This document shows, one piece after another, positions 34,958-47,308 of a stretch of 64,000 nucleotides of DNA. The translations under genes were made by a program, and so were the position numbers. The stretch covers positions 4,458,599-4,522,598 of the forward strand of contig OZ004595.1 in NCBI GenBank assembly GCA_963924555.1, in the 5' to 3' direction. Position 1 is the first letter of the stretch; every line of letters starts with the position of its first letter. Source of the DNA: Crambe crambe (Eukaryota; Porifera; Demospongiae; Poecilosclerida; Crambeidae). The notes under the pieces are model-generated. The model saw only the letters and a program-made list of their open reading frames with translations. It did no database searches and had not been told where the DNA came from.

Positions 34958-35870
34958 TGGTGCATGGAAGGTCCTCCTCTCTTGGTGCTTTGTAGTAGCC
35001 CTCCACACAGGGACATACCATGCACCAACCCAGGTCCTCAGGACAGCTGCGACACTCACCATAAGTCATTGATAGGTAATTACCAGCCATACAAGCTATA
35101 AATAACACAGAGTTAGCTACATATTCATGGTCTAACCTTCAGTGCATGATGTTCCATTCTCTGTTGCCTGGAACCTTCAGTTACATTAACAACCTGACAC
35201 AATGCTTCACGTCTCTCCTGGGCTACAGGTCAGACTTGGTACTCACTTTCACTAGTTACAAAGTTGAGATATCTGGTCTGATTCTGTAGATTGCCATCAT
35301 TTGGTGACTAATCTACTTATTAGCACATAGTTACTGGTATTCCTGGCTGCAACACTGTTAATAGTCTATAGACGTCTCATATCTGTGCCATGAGAAGATC
35401 CTTGAGCAGCCCTCAATACAACATTCCTGCTCAAATTCTACTTGTATACTGACTTGAGGCAAACGAGTCCCATCAACTTTTGTTCTGTTGATGAACTGTG
35501 TAATCAGCCAGCTATCCTGGACACCATCTCTAAAACCACATGCAGTCACGACCTATCGGCAAGCATTGTCAGCACTCTGGAACCACTGTGAATATAAAAC
35601 ACACTAGAAGTGAAATTCTAGCAAATCCACTTCACTTACAGTGTTACTATTATCAACAACCACCTGCTGCCACACAGCACCACATAGTGTTGATAGTAAA
35701 CAGATATAGTTGAAAGAGTCCATTAGTGTTCTTGCATTGACAGGGTATACTGGAGGAGCAATTCCTGGCACACCAGGTAAAGTATTTGTACAGCCTGAAT
35801 GAGTCACTGTCTCCAGGAGCTTGAGCAATGACCTATAGCAGAGCAGTCAGACACATGAAAAACATCATAG
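34958..35870 (-). pseudogene. Receptor pseudogene D (Eph-type ectodomain exons)
   Basis: Remnants follow the usual order: EGF-like exon at 34958-35098, ligand-binding domain at 35138-35590 and signal-peptide exon at 35634 to about 35870. The EGF-like exon has lost the block encoding the middle Cys stretch. The ligand-binding exon lacks about 190 bases around 35250 and has TAG in place of the Gln codon in the CRQVVTACG motif (about 35555). The signal exon has an altered start and a shifted frame at GCCTGAATGAG (about 35795). No membrane or kinase exon follows. It lies between C and E and is closest in flanks to B. Confidence 0.85.
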
Positions 35871-36506
35871 CTACTAGCAAGCCTATAGCTGCTACAGCAT
35901 CTCAGTTTACCACTTAATACGTACAATGGTACATGTATGTGCATGCACAGGAATTCGTTGTGACGACCCTGTGTTGTTAAAATTTTGTCATGTTCTGCAA
36001 AAATTCATGAAGATATTAATAAGTACTAACTAATAAGCTATAACAAATTATTGTAAACATGATGGTATAGCTTGTTACTAATTCCCAGCATCAAAAATAA
36101 TTATTTTCTCTGTCAGACATCAAGTGCCACTGTAATACTAAAAATCGGCCAGCCATTTCTTGCTGTAGTGTAGTTCACTATTTGCTTCCAATCTTTCTGC
36201 TGTGGAGCTGATGAATAGTTAGTGAATCATTAGCTATAACTTAACTGAAAAACTAGCAGATTTTTTAAATTGTGGTTGTCTGCTCACAAATAATTAGCTA
36301 CAGTATAATGAAATTGATGAACGCTCAAAATAGGGTAATGAACTCAAGCCCCTATACTATCACTTCAAGGAACTATAGTAGGTAACTGAATGTATTATTA
36401 TGTCAGACACACAGCTATAATTATAAGTGCTATAAAAAAAGTATTTGATCAACAAAATTACATATAGCTAATAATCATTATTATGAAAACAACAATTTTT
36501 ATTATG

Positions 36507-38777
36507 TTACTGTGCATGGTCAATCACTTCATAGGTTCCATCACCATCAGTCATCTCAGATTCACCCTCTATGTTAGCTTGTGGCTTACTCCTTGAGGAC
36601 CCATACGATGGGTTTTCATTCAGGTCAAAACTTACCCCCACCTGTGGCTGGGATCCATATGCAAGATTATCCTTCAAGTCAGAGCTTGCCTCCACTTGTG
36701 AGTGACTTTGTGGAGAGTGCTGAATCCTTCTCTTATAGTGTATGGTAGTGGTCAACAGGAGTAGAATAATAGCAATCAATACCAGAACTATCAGCACTAA
36801 AACTATCACTCCAATTGTGGTTCCTGACAATGGAATACCTACAGTGATAACATAGCTATATAATTATAGCTAAATGCATGTCTCTCAGATTAGAATATTT
36901 ACTTGGCATATACTTTTCAGTATAACAACATTCTTCAAACATTCTGAATCTATCACTCATAATAAACCTGAGTGTGGAAGCCACTGTGCAGTCAATATAC
37001 ACATAATGGGGCACTGTACACTATAAGTACCATGCAGTTATATCATGGAACTCAGATGGAATCCAAAACTGCTATAAATTTTGTACAATCACATGACTAA
37101 ATCACATCACAAAATATTTATTTACACATGTATGCATAACACATGCATGCCATGATCAACTGTTATGGTATTTTTAGTCCTGTTAACCATATTATTATAG
37201 CTATTATTTGTTTTCCACCTACAGCTGCCAACATTGTTGTCAGAAGTTTCTACATAGCTAACAACCTCTCTAAGAAGTTAGCTACTCCTCAAAAATGTGA
37301 CCACAAAAGTGTATGGTTACACAAATTCTAATAACCATGCATTGTTGTGCACATGTGACATCCATCGATGAGCATTATTTATTGAGATGATAGAAGAATT
37401 ATCTTTCCATAATAATTACAGTTTAAGGGTGAATCAGTTGAGAGAGATTGGTTGGCTAAATTGACAAAGAAATATTCAGTGGAGTGTGGGCAGATGCAAT
37501 TCCCTACTAGCTAGCTATATGTATCTACTTAGTACCTAGTGTTCCCGACTCATCAGTGGTGGTGGGGTTGGTAGGTGAAATAAAGAGAGGGGGGCTGCTT
37601 GCTACACCTGATACTCCATTCCTGGCGGTCACAAAGAACCGATAGTTGATACCAGGGGTTAGTCCTGAGGCACACATATACACAACCATCAAGTGGGTAA
37701 AAGAATGCATGATTATATAGTTTTAGCAATGTGAGAGCTAAGTGGACAATCAAACAGTGGCTTGCTACTATTAAATCCTTTATCCAGAGACATATATGCA
37801 TGCATGCATGAGAGACTTATAGACTTTAAGTTTGTGATTCTCAAGGGCTGTTTTTACAGTTTCAAACTAATAGTACGTGGTATGGTCTAAGTCAGTTAAA
37901 GCCCTTAGCCTCGGAGTTCCACTATTTTAGGACCTTTGAGCTGTGAGCTGTTGTCTATGATGAGCTGCATGTTGCCTATGCCTATGATGACCTTGAGGTC
38001 AGTCACTATAACAGCAACAGCTTCATGCAATAACCTATACTAATACCTGATATAGTTCCCATGGTAGTGTTGACAATGACTGCATTTATACGTCTAGAAC
38101 TTCCTTCTTTTTGATAGAACAAGACATAGACAGTGTCATTCCTGCCACCAAAGTTCACTGGGGGATCCCACACCAAGGTAACTGAGACAGAAGTCTGCAA
38201 CTCTATTTGAACATTCATTACTGGAGAAGGGGGTTCTAAGGAGGAAATTATAGTCATGATCATAAAATCACTCTTACAATAATCTCAGAGTGACATAATT
38301 GTCACATTGACAGCTAAAAGTAATCTACTCAAGAAGCTCAGATTGACTGATTTGGGTAAGTCTGGGTGAGCCTCACACCGTTGCAAGTTGGAAGCCGAGA
38401 AGTGTACCCGTGTAGAATTCAGTGCACAATTACACGTATGATCTGCTAAAGCGTGTAAGTATGCAATAATACGTCGGAGATACACGCTAAGCGCGCTTTA
38501 TCGTATAATTCCGCAAAAAAAAGGCGTAAAACGGCAATAATCTCGTGTAAAATAACGTCTACACGCGCCGTTTATCCCTTTGCCTACCAAAAGCGTGCAA
38601 TTTTGCACATTAGTCGTTTAAATGGGAAAACTCGCTTAAATAGATGTAAAATTGGAATTGGCGGCCTTATCTATCTCAAAAAATCTCTGAGAACAATAGA
38701 GCGGTGAAATCGGAACTTTGAAGTGATGAGTCATAAGTGGTTTTGCTTTGATCAAACTTTGATCTTTGCTTTCAACA

Positions 38778-38811
<34 letters not shown>

Positions 38812-41800
38812 AGAAGACACAGGAGGGCATGGTGAGTGTCTTGGGTGATGAGTGGATCCAGCTCGGGCTCTGTCTACTGAGAATAGAGATGAGAAGAGGC
38901 TGCAGGGGACTGGAGCACTATAGTGGGCGTGGCCTATCGGTTGCCAAGCATAATTAAGTGTGACTCTTAGCGTGACGACCCCTGCCCATTCGATTTTGAT
39001 TTCAAAATCTAAATGCTATTGCAGGCTAAGGGTTATTGTCACGATTTAGCGCGCTTTAGCGTGCAAATGCGCGATAAAGTCAACACAGGTAATTACATTA
39101 TCCGCAAGCAAAGTAGTTGCGGCACATCGCTCCACAAGTCTCCACAATCAAGCAAACACAAGTTGGTAAAGGATCACCCTTGTGTGCATGGCCTTGGCAT
39201 GGTGGGCAGCCATGTTGTTTTCGAATCAAGACCAACACCACAAGATCTTGCTTTTTGAAGCCCCAAGATCTAAAACTGTTCCATTTAGATTTAAAACTGT
39301 TTTCCCCTTTCTCACCTCAGCAAGTGGTCACAAGGCTGCTGGTTGATGATAAACTAGTTATCTCTTCTAGGTAGATCTAAAATAGTCTTTTTTTCCGATG
39401 CCTTTTAGGCATCCCAATACTGGCATGAATGTGCAGTGTTTCTGGAGTGGAGAGGCTTATAGCTAATTGTAGTATTGGTATATACACATCACAGCTTGAA
39501 GTGAATATTCATCGGTTTTCACTTTAATGACTTTCAATGTTACAGTGCCACAGGCTTAAAGAGTAGAACTTTTCATGTTTCTGTGTTCCAGAGTTTGTAT
39601 TTTCTAAGCTACAGGTCAGAGGGGTCTGAGGATATAAATCAGCTATCACTCTCACTACATTAAAGATATCAATGTTGAAAATGAAACCATATTGTTTATA
39701 AACAACTGCACGCTAAAACGGGTGTGGGATTCGCTCATAATTTCTATAATTCATTTAGTCAAGGCCTACAATCTTGAACATTTCTTCCACTAGCATTAGT
39801 ATCACCTTTACAGTTCTCTTCGCCATCCTAGCACAAGGTAAGTTTCCACAATATTCAGTAGAAGCTATTTTTTCTTCATATTTTTAGGTCCTAATGTGTT
39901 TAGATCATATTTTGTCCAAATATTGTAGTTAAGATTCATTATTTGAAAAGCATGTCCAGCTAGTGTAAATATGATCTAAACACATTAGGACCTAAAAATA
40001 TGAAGAAAAAACAGCTTCTACTGAATATTGTGGAAACTTACTATGGCAAAGAGAACTGTAGAGATGATACTAATGCTAGTGGAAGAAATGTTCAAGATTG
40101 TAGGCCTTGACTAAATGAATTATAGAAATTATGAGCTAAAAAAAGCGAATCCCACACCTGTTTTAGGTACCTTCATGTGCAGTTGTTTATAGCTAAACAA
40201 TACGGTTTCATTTTCAACATTGATATTTTTAAGTGATAGCTGATTTATATCCTTGCTGAGTTTCAGACCCCTCTGACCTGTAGCTTAGAAAATACAAACT
40301 CTGGAACACAGAAACATGAAAAATACAAAAGTTCTACTCTTTAAGCCTGTGGCACTGTAGCTATATGGCACAGAGTAAAAATAAAGTTGAAATTGAGATG
40401 CCTAAAATGGGGAAGCAAACAGGGCCGGATCCAGATATCCAATTATTCAAAATTATACTCAGCTAGCTAAAGCTAGCTCTGTAGATCGATCAAAACCAAA
40501 AAAGGACAGAAAAAACAACAACAAAATAAACAAAATTAATGCAATTTGTAATGTAAATCAAACTAGTAAGGGATTTAACTCACTTGTACATGGAAGGTCA
40601 TCCTCTCCTGGTGCTCTGTAGTAGCCCTCCATACAGGGACATACTACCAACCCAGGTTCCACACCCACACTGTTCTCAGGACAGTTACGACACTCACCAT
40701 AAACCATTGACAGGTAAGTACCAGCCATACAAGCTATAAACAACACAGCATTTCATACTCACAATATTATTGTCCTGAGCAATCTAACCTTCAGTACATA
40801 ATGTTCCATTCTCTGTTGCCCGGAATCCTTGGTTACACTGACAAACTGATACAACATTCCACATCCCTCCTGGGCTACAAGTCAGACTTGGTGCTGCTCC
40901 ACTCTCTGTACTAGCATTTCCTACACACTGTCCTGTCACTCTGAGTGGTTCTTGACTTGGTATTGTAATTGGAGGGGAAATGATCTCTGGTCGAATCATA
41001 AGTCCTACAGTTTCTTGGGGGCAGACATTGTAGAATACTATGACACGAGTAACTGTTAAACATGTGTCTTCATCTCTAATAGTAAGGTAGAATCCACTTT
41101 CATTAGTTGCAAAGTTGAGATACCTGGTCTGATTCTGTAGATTGCCATCATTTGGGACTAATCTACTTATTAGCACATAGTTACTGGTATTCCTGGCTGC
41201 AACACTGTTAATAGTAGACGTCTCATATCCGTGCCATGAGGAGATCCTTGAGCAGCCCTCAACACAACCTCGCTGCTCAAATTCTACTTGTATACTGGCT
41301 TGAGGCAAATAAGTCCCATCAACTCTTGTTCTGTTGATGAACTGTGTAATGAGCCAGTTATCTTGGACACCATCTCTGAAACCACATGCAGTCACTCTCT
41401 GTCGGCAAGCATTGTCAGCGCTCTGGAACCACTGCAAATATAAGGCCAAGCAAACTTGATTATTAGTTTCTCAACTCATTTCTTGTTAAACAGGATGCAG
41501 GCGGGCGGTTATTATTCATTATTGCATTATACTTCCTGTCTTGAAAAATTATTACAACAACGGCAGTAAGGAAAAAAATATCACTATAAAAGCAGTGAAA
41601 AGCATGTTGAGGCCAATCCACAAGTTCAGGTATACAGTTCCACAATAGATACAACATCCTCATCCCCAGCTAGATTTGACATGCTGGCCAAATAACTTGC
41701 AGACATCATCCAAGATCAGCTTCTCGTCCACAACACTGATTGGCCAGCAAACACCTTCTCCAAGCTAGACCCAGACATGTCTTATCATTGGGTGAGATCC

Positions 41801-42823
41801 ACCAATAGCTTTGCAAAGACCTCAGAGAAAGTTGGCCGTGTTTCAACAGGCTTCGATTGTTACTTGAAACGGTAAGGTTCATCAGGGATCACGATTCTGT
41901 AGCTAAATTCTGCAGGTAGCTAAGATGGCATACACTATCTCTAGCTTACACACAGCTGAGCAGAGAGCTAGAGATGCACACTGTGCATGCTGCGCCGCCA
42001 GACTATGTAAGCGCTCACATGACGAAATTATTAGGAAGTTCAGGAAAAGGATGCGGGCAGTGATGAGAAACTATAATCTGGTGTGAGGCGCGAGGGTCTG
42101 GTGACACATAATACTTGGACTTGTTTGGGGGCAGGAAGTGCTGGATGACGCTTCCAATTATTCATGTGTCACAGTGGGCAGAACCGCAGGAACATCTCTC
42201 CTAGATAGAAAAGCATCCAACTGCTCACACTTCAACCCCAATCTAACAGTCGGCAGCGTCTTTCAGTGTTGTTGCAGAGCATGTGGATTGCGAGCGCTTT
42301 TAAATGACATCATCCAGTGGCGCGTGATGTCATTTCACATCACTAAACGCCAGAATACATCACATAATGATAGTCGATTTCTTGCTAAAAGTAGATTTCT
42401 TGCTAAATGAACAAGTCCAAGTATTATGTGTCTCCAGACCCTCACACCTTCGGCGCTCGGGGCTGGCTGCGCCAGATTAGAGAAACTAATCAAGTTTGCT
42501 TGGCCTAAAACACACTAGAAGTAAAATTGTAGCAAATCCACTTCACTTACGGTAGTTCCTCTGCCTATTGAACTACTGCTATCAACATCCACCTGCTGCC
42601 ATACAGCACCACTCTGTGATGACAATAAACGGATGTAGTTGTATGAATCCATCAATATCCTTGCATTGACAGGGTTTACTGGAGGAGCAACTCCTGCCAC
42701 ATCAGGTAAAGTATTTAAACAAAATGAGTCACCATCTCCAGGAGCCTGAGCAATGACCACTGATGGCAGAGCAGTCAGACACAGGATAAGAACGTGATAA
42801 TACACACTGACACCACAATTCAT
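36507..42823 (-). CDS. Receptor E: Eph-ectodomain receptor with FN3 and kinase-less tail
   Basis: Six exons: 42551-42823 (signal peptide, [15 protein letters not shown]), 40789-41431 (ligand-binding domain, VIVFYNVCP), 40584-40733 (EGF-like), 38047-38235 and 37536-37664 (one split FN3: [19 protein letters not shown], then GLTPGINYRFF) and 36507-36838 (membrane helix IGVIVLVLIVLVLIAIILLL and tail). They total 1716 nt, giving 571 aa, with all junctions in frame. The tail repeats a motif, KDNLAYG then NENPSYG, and ends TYEVIDHAQ as in receptor B. No kinase exon follows; the stop at 36507 precedes pseudogene D. It is probably a cell-surface binding receptor signalling through recruited partners or acting as a decoy (inference). 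Introns carry a 1-kb insertion (41443-42506) and an 820-bp palindrome. Confidence 0.85.
38779..38806. repeat. Poly-T tract
   Basis: A run of about 27 T in the intron between the EGF-like and FN3 exons of receptor E, followed by AAAGAAGAAG. The surrounding intron 38400-39540 is otherwise unassigned. The region has several CGCG/GCGC-containing motifs but no exon recognised. Confidence 0.9.
39540..40360. repeat. Palindromic element with about 390-bp arms
   Basis: GTGCCACAGGCTTAAAGAGT...TAGGTCCTAATGTGTTTAGA on the left is mirrored by TCTAAACACATTAGGACCTA...CTTTAAGCCTGTGGCAC on the right, with a short centre at about 39935-39960. Only scattered mismatches were seen. It sits in an intron of receptor E. 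No coding capacity. Confidence 0.85.
41443..42506. mobile_element. 1.06-kb insertion with inverted ends in intron 1 of receptor E
   Basis: It begins AGGCCAAGCAAACTTGATTA and ends with the inverted form, CAAGTTTGCTTGGCCT. It interrupts the AAATATAAAACACACTAGAAG intron sequence that is continuous in C and D, so the empty site is known. No clear target duplication. The interior has two further inverted blocks (about 42090-42130 with 42410-42450). Conceptual plus-strand peptides at about 41700-41880 and 41970-42090 (ending MRAVMRNYNLV) are not recognised. Confidence 0.7.
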
Positions 42824-43674
42824 CTTGTCAGGATGATTCTGCAGCAGAATATTTAAAATAGCTAGTTAACTAGCTAAACAAGCAGAAACTAGTCATTGCA
42901 TGCACGACTGCTGCCTTCAGCACATTAAGCATATCTATTTAAATACCATGAATAAACGCTTGACACAGCCACTTTTAAGATCTTCTAGCTAGCTAGTAGC
43001 CTCGTACCCCGGTGTTACAGTGATATGTGTTTCCCAGTGGCGCGTGTTCCCCGAACGCATAACTCTAGGGATATCTGTTCGCCCACGCGAAATCAAACGT
43101 CACTCTCAAAAACCTGCAGTGATATGTGTTCCCCACGTGCTAATTTTCGTTTTGCTAGTAGCAAAGTGTGGCATGGAAGAAGAAAGATAGCTACTTGGGT
43201 TATATTGAGAAGCAAGAATATCTTCCTGATTTTAACAGCAATCAGATAAGGGCAAGCAAGAGAGTTATCAGCTGATAGGTGATCAGCTGCACTACATTCT
43301 GATGGTTCTACTTTCCAAACGCTTATACTTCGAGGAAGAAATGAAGTAGACAGGGTCTTTATGGAATGTCATTCGATGGCATAGAGTACTATTTGGTAAA
43401 AGGCTTGTTATTATTGGCCAAATTATAAGGTTAGAGTAGCTTTAGCTATAGCTACGTAGCTAGTGATAATTCAATCATCTACGGTGGCCGAGAAGGGTCA
43501 AGTCGAAGCGGCTGGCCGGCCGACAGGAAAAGCCGCGCGGCTTTCCATAAAATTTTGTATAAAATATAAGATTGTATAAAATATATGGGTAACTATCATT
43601 GCACTATTATCATAGGTAATGAAGAAACAAACTTTTGATTATACTTTGCTCAAAACATTCCATTTCTGCTATGT
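42824..43674. other. Upstream region of receptor E
   Basis: Contains the E promoter by position. 43020-43130 has GTGTTCCC direct repeats, and 43480-43550 is GC-rich (GGCCGGCCGACAGG). No exon recognised. Confidence 0.45.
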
Positions 43675-43680
43675 ATGGGG

Positions 43681-46149
43681 GATAGCACCATGAAGCCACG
43701 CAAGTCCACGACAGACATCCTTCAATATTTTAGACCTCTGGTGCCATGTTAATGAACAGTTTGGCTAAGGTATGTAAAAGTAGCAAAGAGAAATTAACTT
43801 GTGCCGTGTTAATGAACAGTTTGGTTAAGAAGTTAACTTAATCACAAGTACACTCACTCTCCCAAAAAGCTTGTCATAAAGACTTCCTTCCTCCATGAAT
43901 TCATATATCAAGGTAGGTGGTTTAAATAATATTTAAAGGAGCAGAAAAATGACCAGAATCCATATTCACTGGAGGCACACATACAAAAATTGGTACAGTC
44001 ACCGCACAAGAAAATTCAGTTCACTGGTGGTGCTTACTTGAAACTGGTGGCTGAACCAAGGAAATATTGCTAGTAATAAATGATGGGTGGATCGAAGAAG
44101 AAAGGGCAGATTTGATTCGCAGTTTGACTGAGGAAGGATTGACCGGTGGCTTGACCGAGGAAGGATTGACTGGTGGCTTGCCTGAGGAAGAATTGACTGG
44201 TGAAGAAGGATCGACTGGCAGCTTGACTGAGAAAGAATTGACTGGTGACTGATCTGATGAGGTATTTTCGTAAATTACACTCCATGAAGGCAATTCCTTT
44301 GCAATAAAATTTACTGAAGGGCGTCTTTTCACCTTAGCAACGATGCAATTGAACTACTACCACATGTACAGGTGTTGCTTTAGAGATCCCTTACCTCTCT
44401 TGGAATGGTTACAGAATCAGATGTGCCAAAAGCCGAATTCTGCTTCTATCTATGCTAACAATACCACCACCGATTTTTACACAGCTTGAATGGTGTGTAG
44501 GGTGTTGGAATAAAAACTATTGACTTGAACAGGTGATCAGTGACTTGTATCCATACTCCCTAACTCTATATGCAAGAATCCTAAAAGTCAAGACAATTTT
44601 AATGCTCAATTACAAACATACTTTTCTTTGTATTGGCCTGTTCCGTTCCTTTAACACTAGTACTCTTCATAGTAGTTTTTTCTGATATGGAAAGCATGCT
44701 GCTCGATATCACTATAATCACCAAATTTTTTTTACCATCATGATACTCTAAACCACCACTGCCACTGTTCCTCTTACTAGTCCTGGGCTTACCTATAGAG
44801 TATCAGTCATACTACTGTAAAATTTTTTTCGCTAGATAATAATCTGTGAGATGATCACAGAGTACGTGTACCAATGGTCAATAACTAACCCAATAGCCTC
44901 CTTTTCATTGTAATTAACTCTAATTTTCGAGCATGAGAACAAAAAAATAGATAAGAATGGAATTGAAACGCTCTCTGTGATGAGTTTAATTTTGATGCAC
45001 AAGTCCTCATAATCATTTAGCTCACCTTCAAATTTCAAATCTAAAAAATTAAGACAACAATTAACCTCCCCACAAAAACAAAAAACAAATTAGAAACATA
45101 CCAATTTCCACACGAACACTAATGACCTTTCCTCGTATCGTTTTAGAGTCATCTGTAACTTCACATTGATACAGTCCAGCTTTATTTACATAAATGAATG
45201 GAGTAGATAGAAACATAAGTGTCTTCCCTATCATTTTCCAGGAGTATGTACATTCTGGATGCACCAACGGCAAACAATAGAGTGTTACAGCTTTAGACCA
45301 GTTATTGACTACAACATCAACAGGACTTTCCCATTCTATGCCTAAATAAAGCAACCAGCTAGATATCACACTATAACACTATTAAGTCCCTTAGTATACC
45401 ACTTGTATCATTGGATTTGGATTCCCTGTTCTTTGCAACTACATATGCAAGTAGGTGACACTGATAATTAACGAGTGGAGAAAGTACGTCTACACCATCT
45501 AGGAATAAAAAGAAAAATACTCATCATCCCCATCAAGGAATCATCAAAACAACCAGGAAATTCATACCTTGACGAACACTACTAACTTCATAACCATCAA
45601 TTTCAGGCTGGTAAGTAGCCAAATCTCTTTTATTATCAACCGCTTTCTTCCAGTTTGTAAAGCCTGATTTACTTAAAACATCATCTTTATTTTGTGAAAT
45701 GGGAAGATCACGCATTTCTGCAACCATGCAACAGAAGCAAAGCACAGTGTCACTACAGTGCAACCATTTTGATGAACAAAAAGAACGCTTCTGATTTCCA
45801 ATTAGACGTTGAGGAAATCGTTGATTAGGGTGAGATGGAATCAGTGCACAGGAAGGGCTATCATCTGATGTCTTGCTTGGAGTAATATTACACTCTTCTT
45901 CTTCACTTACACTACTATTTAACTCTTTCTGCTCTTCCTCATGGCAATCTCTCTCTCTTCTTCATGACATTCCAGCTCTTCTTCATCTTGTGTCTGGTGA
46001 TATTCCAGCTCTACCTCTTCATTACTAGATTTCTTCAACCAACCCAGAAGTGAAGACTGTGCTGACATGTTTGTAACACTATTCACTGCATAAGACTGCT
46101 TGCAGACATGTGACACATTTTTGTCATAGTGATAACCATGATAACTCAT
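43681..46149 (-). pseudogene. Broken gene: TTF-like zinc finger, Ig-like domain, TKL/IRAK-like kinase remnant
   Basis: Minus-strand pieces in order. 45568-46149: Met, acidic/Glu-rich stretch, then a TTF-like zinc-finger region with SHPNQRFPQRLIGNQKRSF, LCFCC and SKSGFTNWKKA. About 45400-45500: DGVDVLSPLVNYQCHLLAYV. 45101-45341: an Ig-like domain (VTLYCLP...YSWKMIG, AGLYQCEVTDD, exactly the two-Cys spacing expected). 44832-45040: KFEGELNDYEDL. 44033-44332: Pro/Ser repeats (KPPVNPSSV). About 43858-43915: LIYEFMEEGSLYDKLLGE. 43681-43735: ILKDVCRGLAWLHGAIPHT. The last two are the hinge and helix-E region of a TKL/IRAK-like kinase. The glycine loop and catalytic loop are absent, and a 2-base GA expansion near 45950 breaks the first exon. 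Joining these pieces into one gene is inference. Confidence 0.55.
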
Positions 46150-47308
46150 TGAATTTTGTATTCAGCTGGTACCACATGAACATACTGTAGAGGGTTGCTT
46201 CCTCACACACTCTAAGCATTGATCCAGACATTTTTGAAAGGGGGTGGCTGAGATCTTGAAAAGGGGCCATGTGCATGGCCGAGCTGGACACCCAAGAAGG
46301 ATGTGATCATCCAGTATTTTAGGAGAGGAGGGCTGGGTGGGTGGCCTGTATCAGTCCCTACACTCTTACTTAGCTGCATTGGCTTGCACCATTTATAATC
46401 TGTGGTTTTATAATAATGGGCGTGGCATTGAAAAAATTTTTCTGCGCGATTATAGCCCCCCCCCCCCCCCCCCCCACTTAAAATAGTTTGTCTAATATAC
46501 ACCCCCTGCATGATGGTGTACAGCAGCTCTTTACAGAAGCAGTAAACAAATCGCTCTTAGTCTAGTTCTTGTCATGAAATCTGCTACTTGAAATCTGCTA
46601 CTGCATGAATATTATTACCTAAGGCCACTATTTGTTGATCATAAGTTTCTCATCAGATGGTTTTGCTCAGACTGATGAGGGCAAGCCATTATGTCATTAT
46701 TTTGATAGTTCTATTCAGTCATTTTCTTGGAAAAACCACAGGAGTCGATACAGTGATGCGGTATAGAAATATAGAAATTCAATTATAATGGCCAAATCCT
46801 GTAGGTAGAGTAAACTAATGCGGGGGGGGGGGGGGGGGGGGGGGGGGATGAGAAACTTGTAATCAACCAATAGTGGCCTAAGTAACCACAGTGTGAACCA
46901 CAGTGTACACCACAGACATGCTATCCAGTTCACCTGTCTGGATCCCAATAGCTTTTAAATTTGAGCACCCTCTACACATAAACCCTTCAGAGACTACACT
47001 GTCACTCTCATCCAAATCACAACAAAAAACAGGGGAGCACATGCTTGCATGGATTTCGGAGCAGATTCAAGGAGCCTTCTTTTCCACAACCATAGCAGAT
47101 GCACTGCAGCATAAACCGGATTATGATCCACGCTTACCGCCAGAATCTCGACTCTTCGCGCGCGCTCGGGGTGTGGCTGGCTAGCTAGCTCGACTATACT
47201 GTATATACTAATAATTATGTATGCGCGCGCACGAGCGAGCGAACTAACTTCAGGGGCGCGCGCAGGCGCTAGGCCCTATGGAATAACGACCCTGTACCAG
47301 ACCTAATA
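46150..47308. other. Spacer between the broken kinase gene and PIGP copy 2
   Basis: Includes poly-C (46458-46476) and poly-G (46821-46846) tracts. A plus-strand 93-aa frame (46903-47184) has no recognised domain. 47185-47308 is GC-rich like the PIGP copy 1 promoter (GCGCGCGCACGAGCGAGCGA) and ends with ATAACGACCCTGTACC as there. No receptor gene lies upstream of this PIGP, unlike copy 1. Confidence 0.6.

Noticed and set aside
44067-44252. Plus-strand repeat peptide (EEGLTGGLTEEGLTGG)
   Set aside because: Antisense of the Pro/Ser repeat exon (KPPVNPSSV); the minus strand has the splice donor and neighbouring exons.
46903-47184. 93-aa plus-strand frame upstream of PIGP copy 2
   Set aside because: No domain, not conserved at the matching place upstream of PIGP copy 1, and overlaps low-complexity CG-rich bases.
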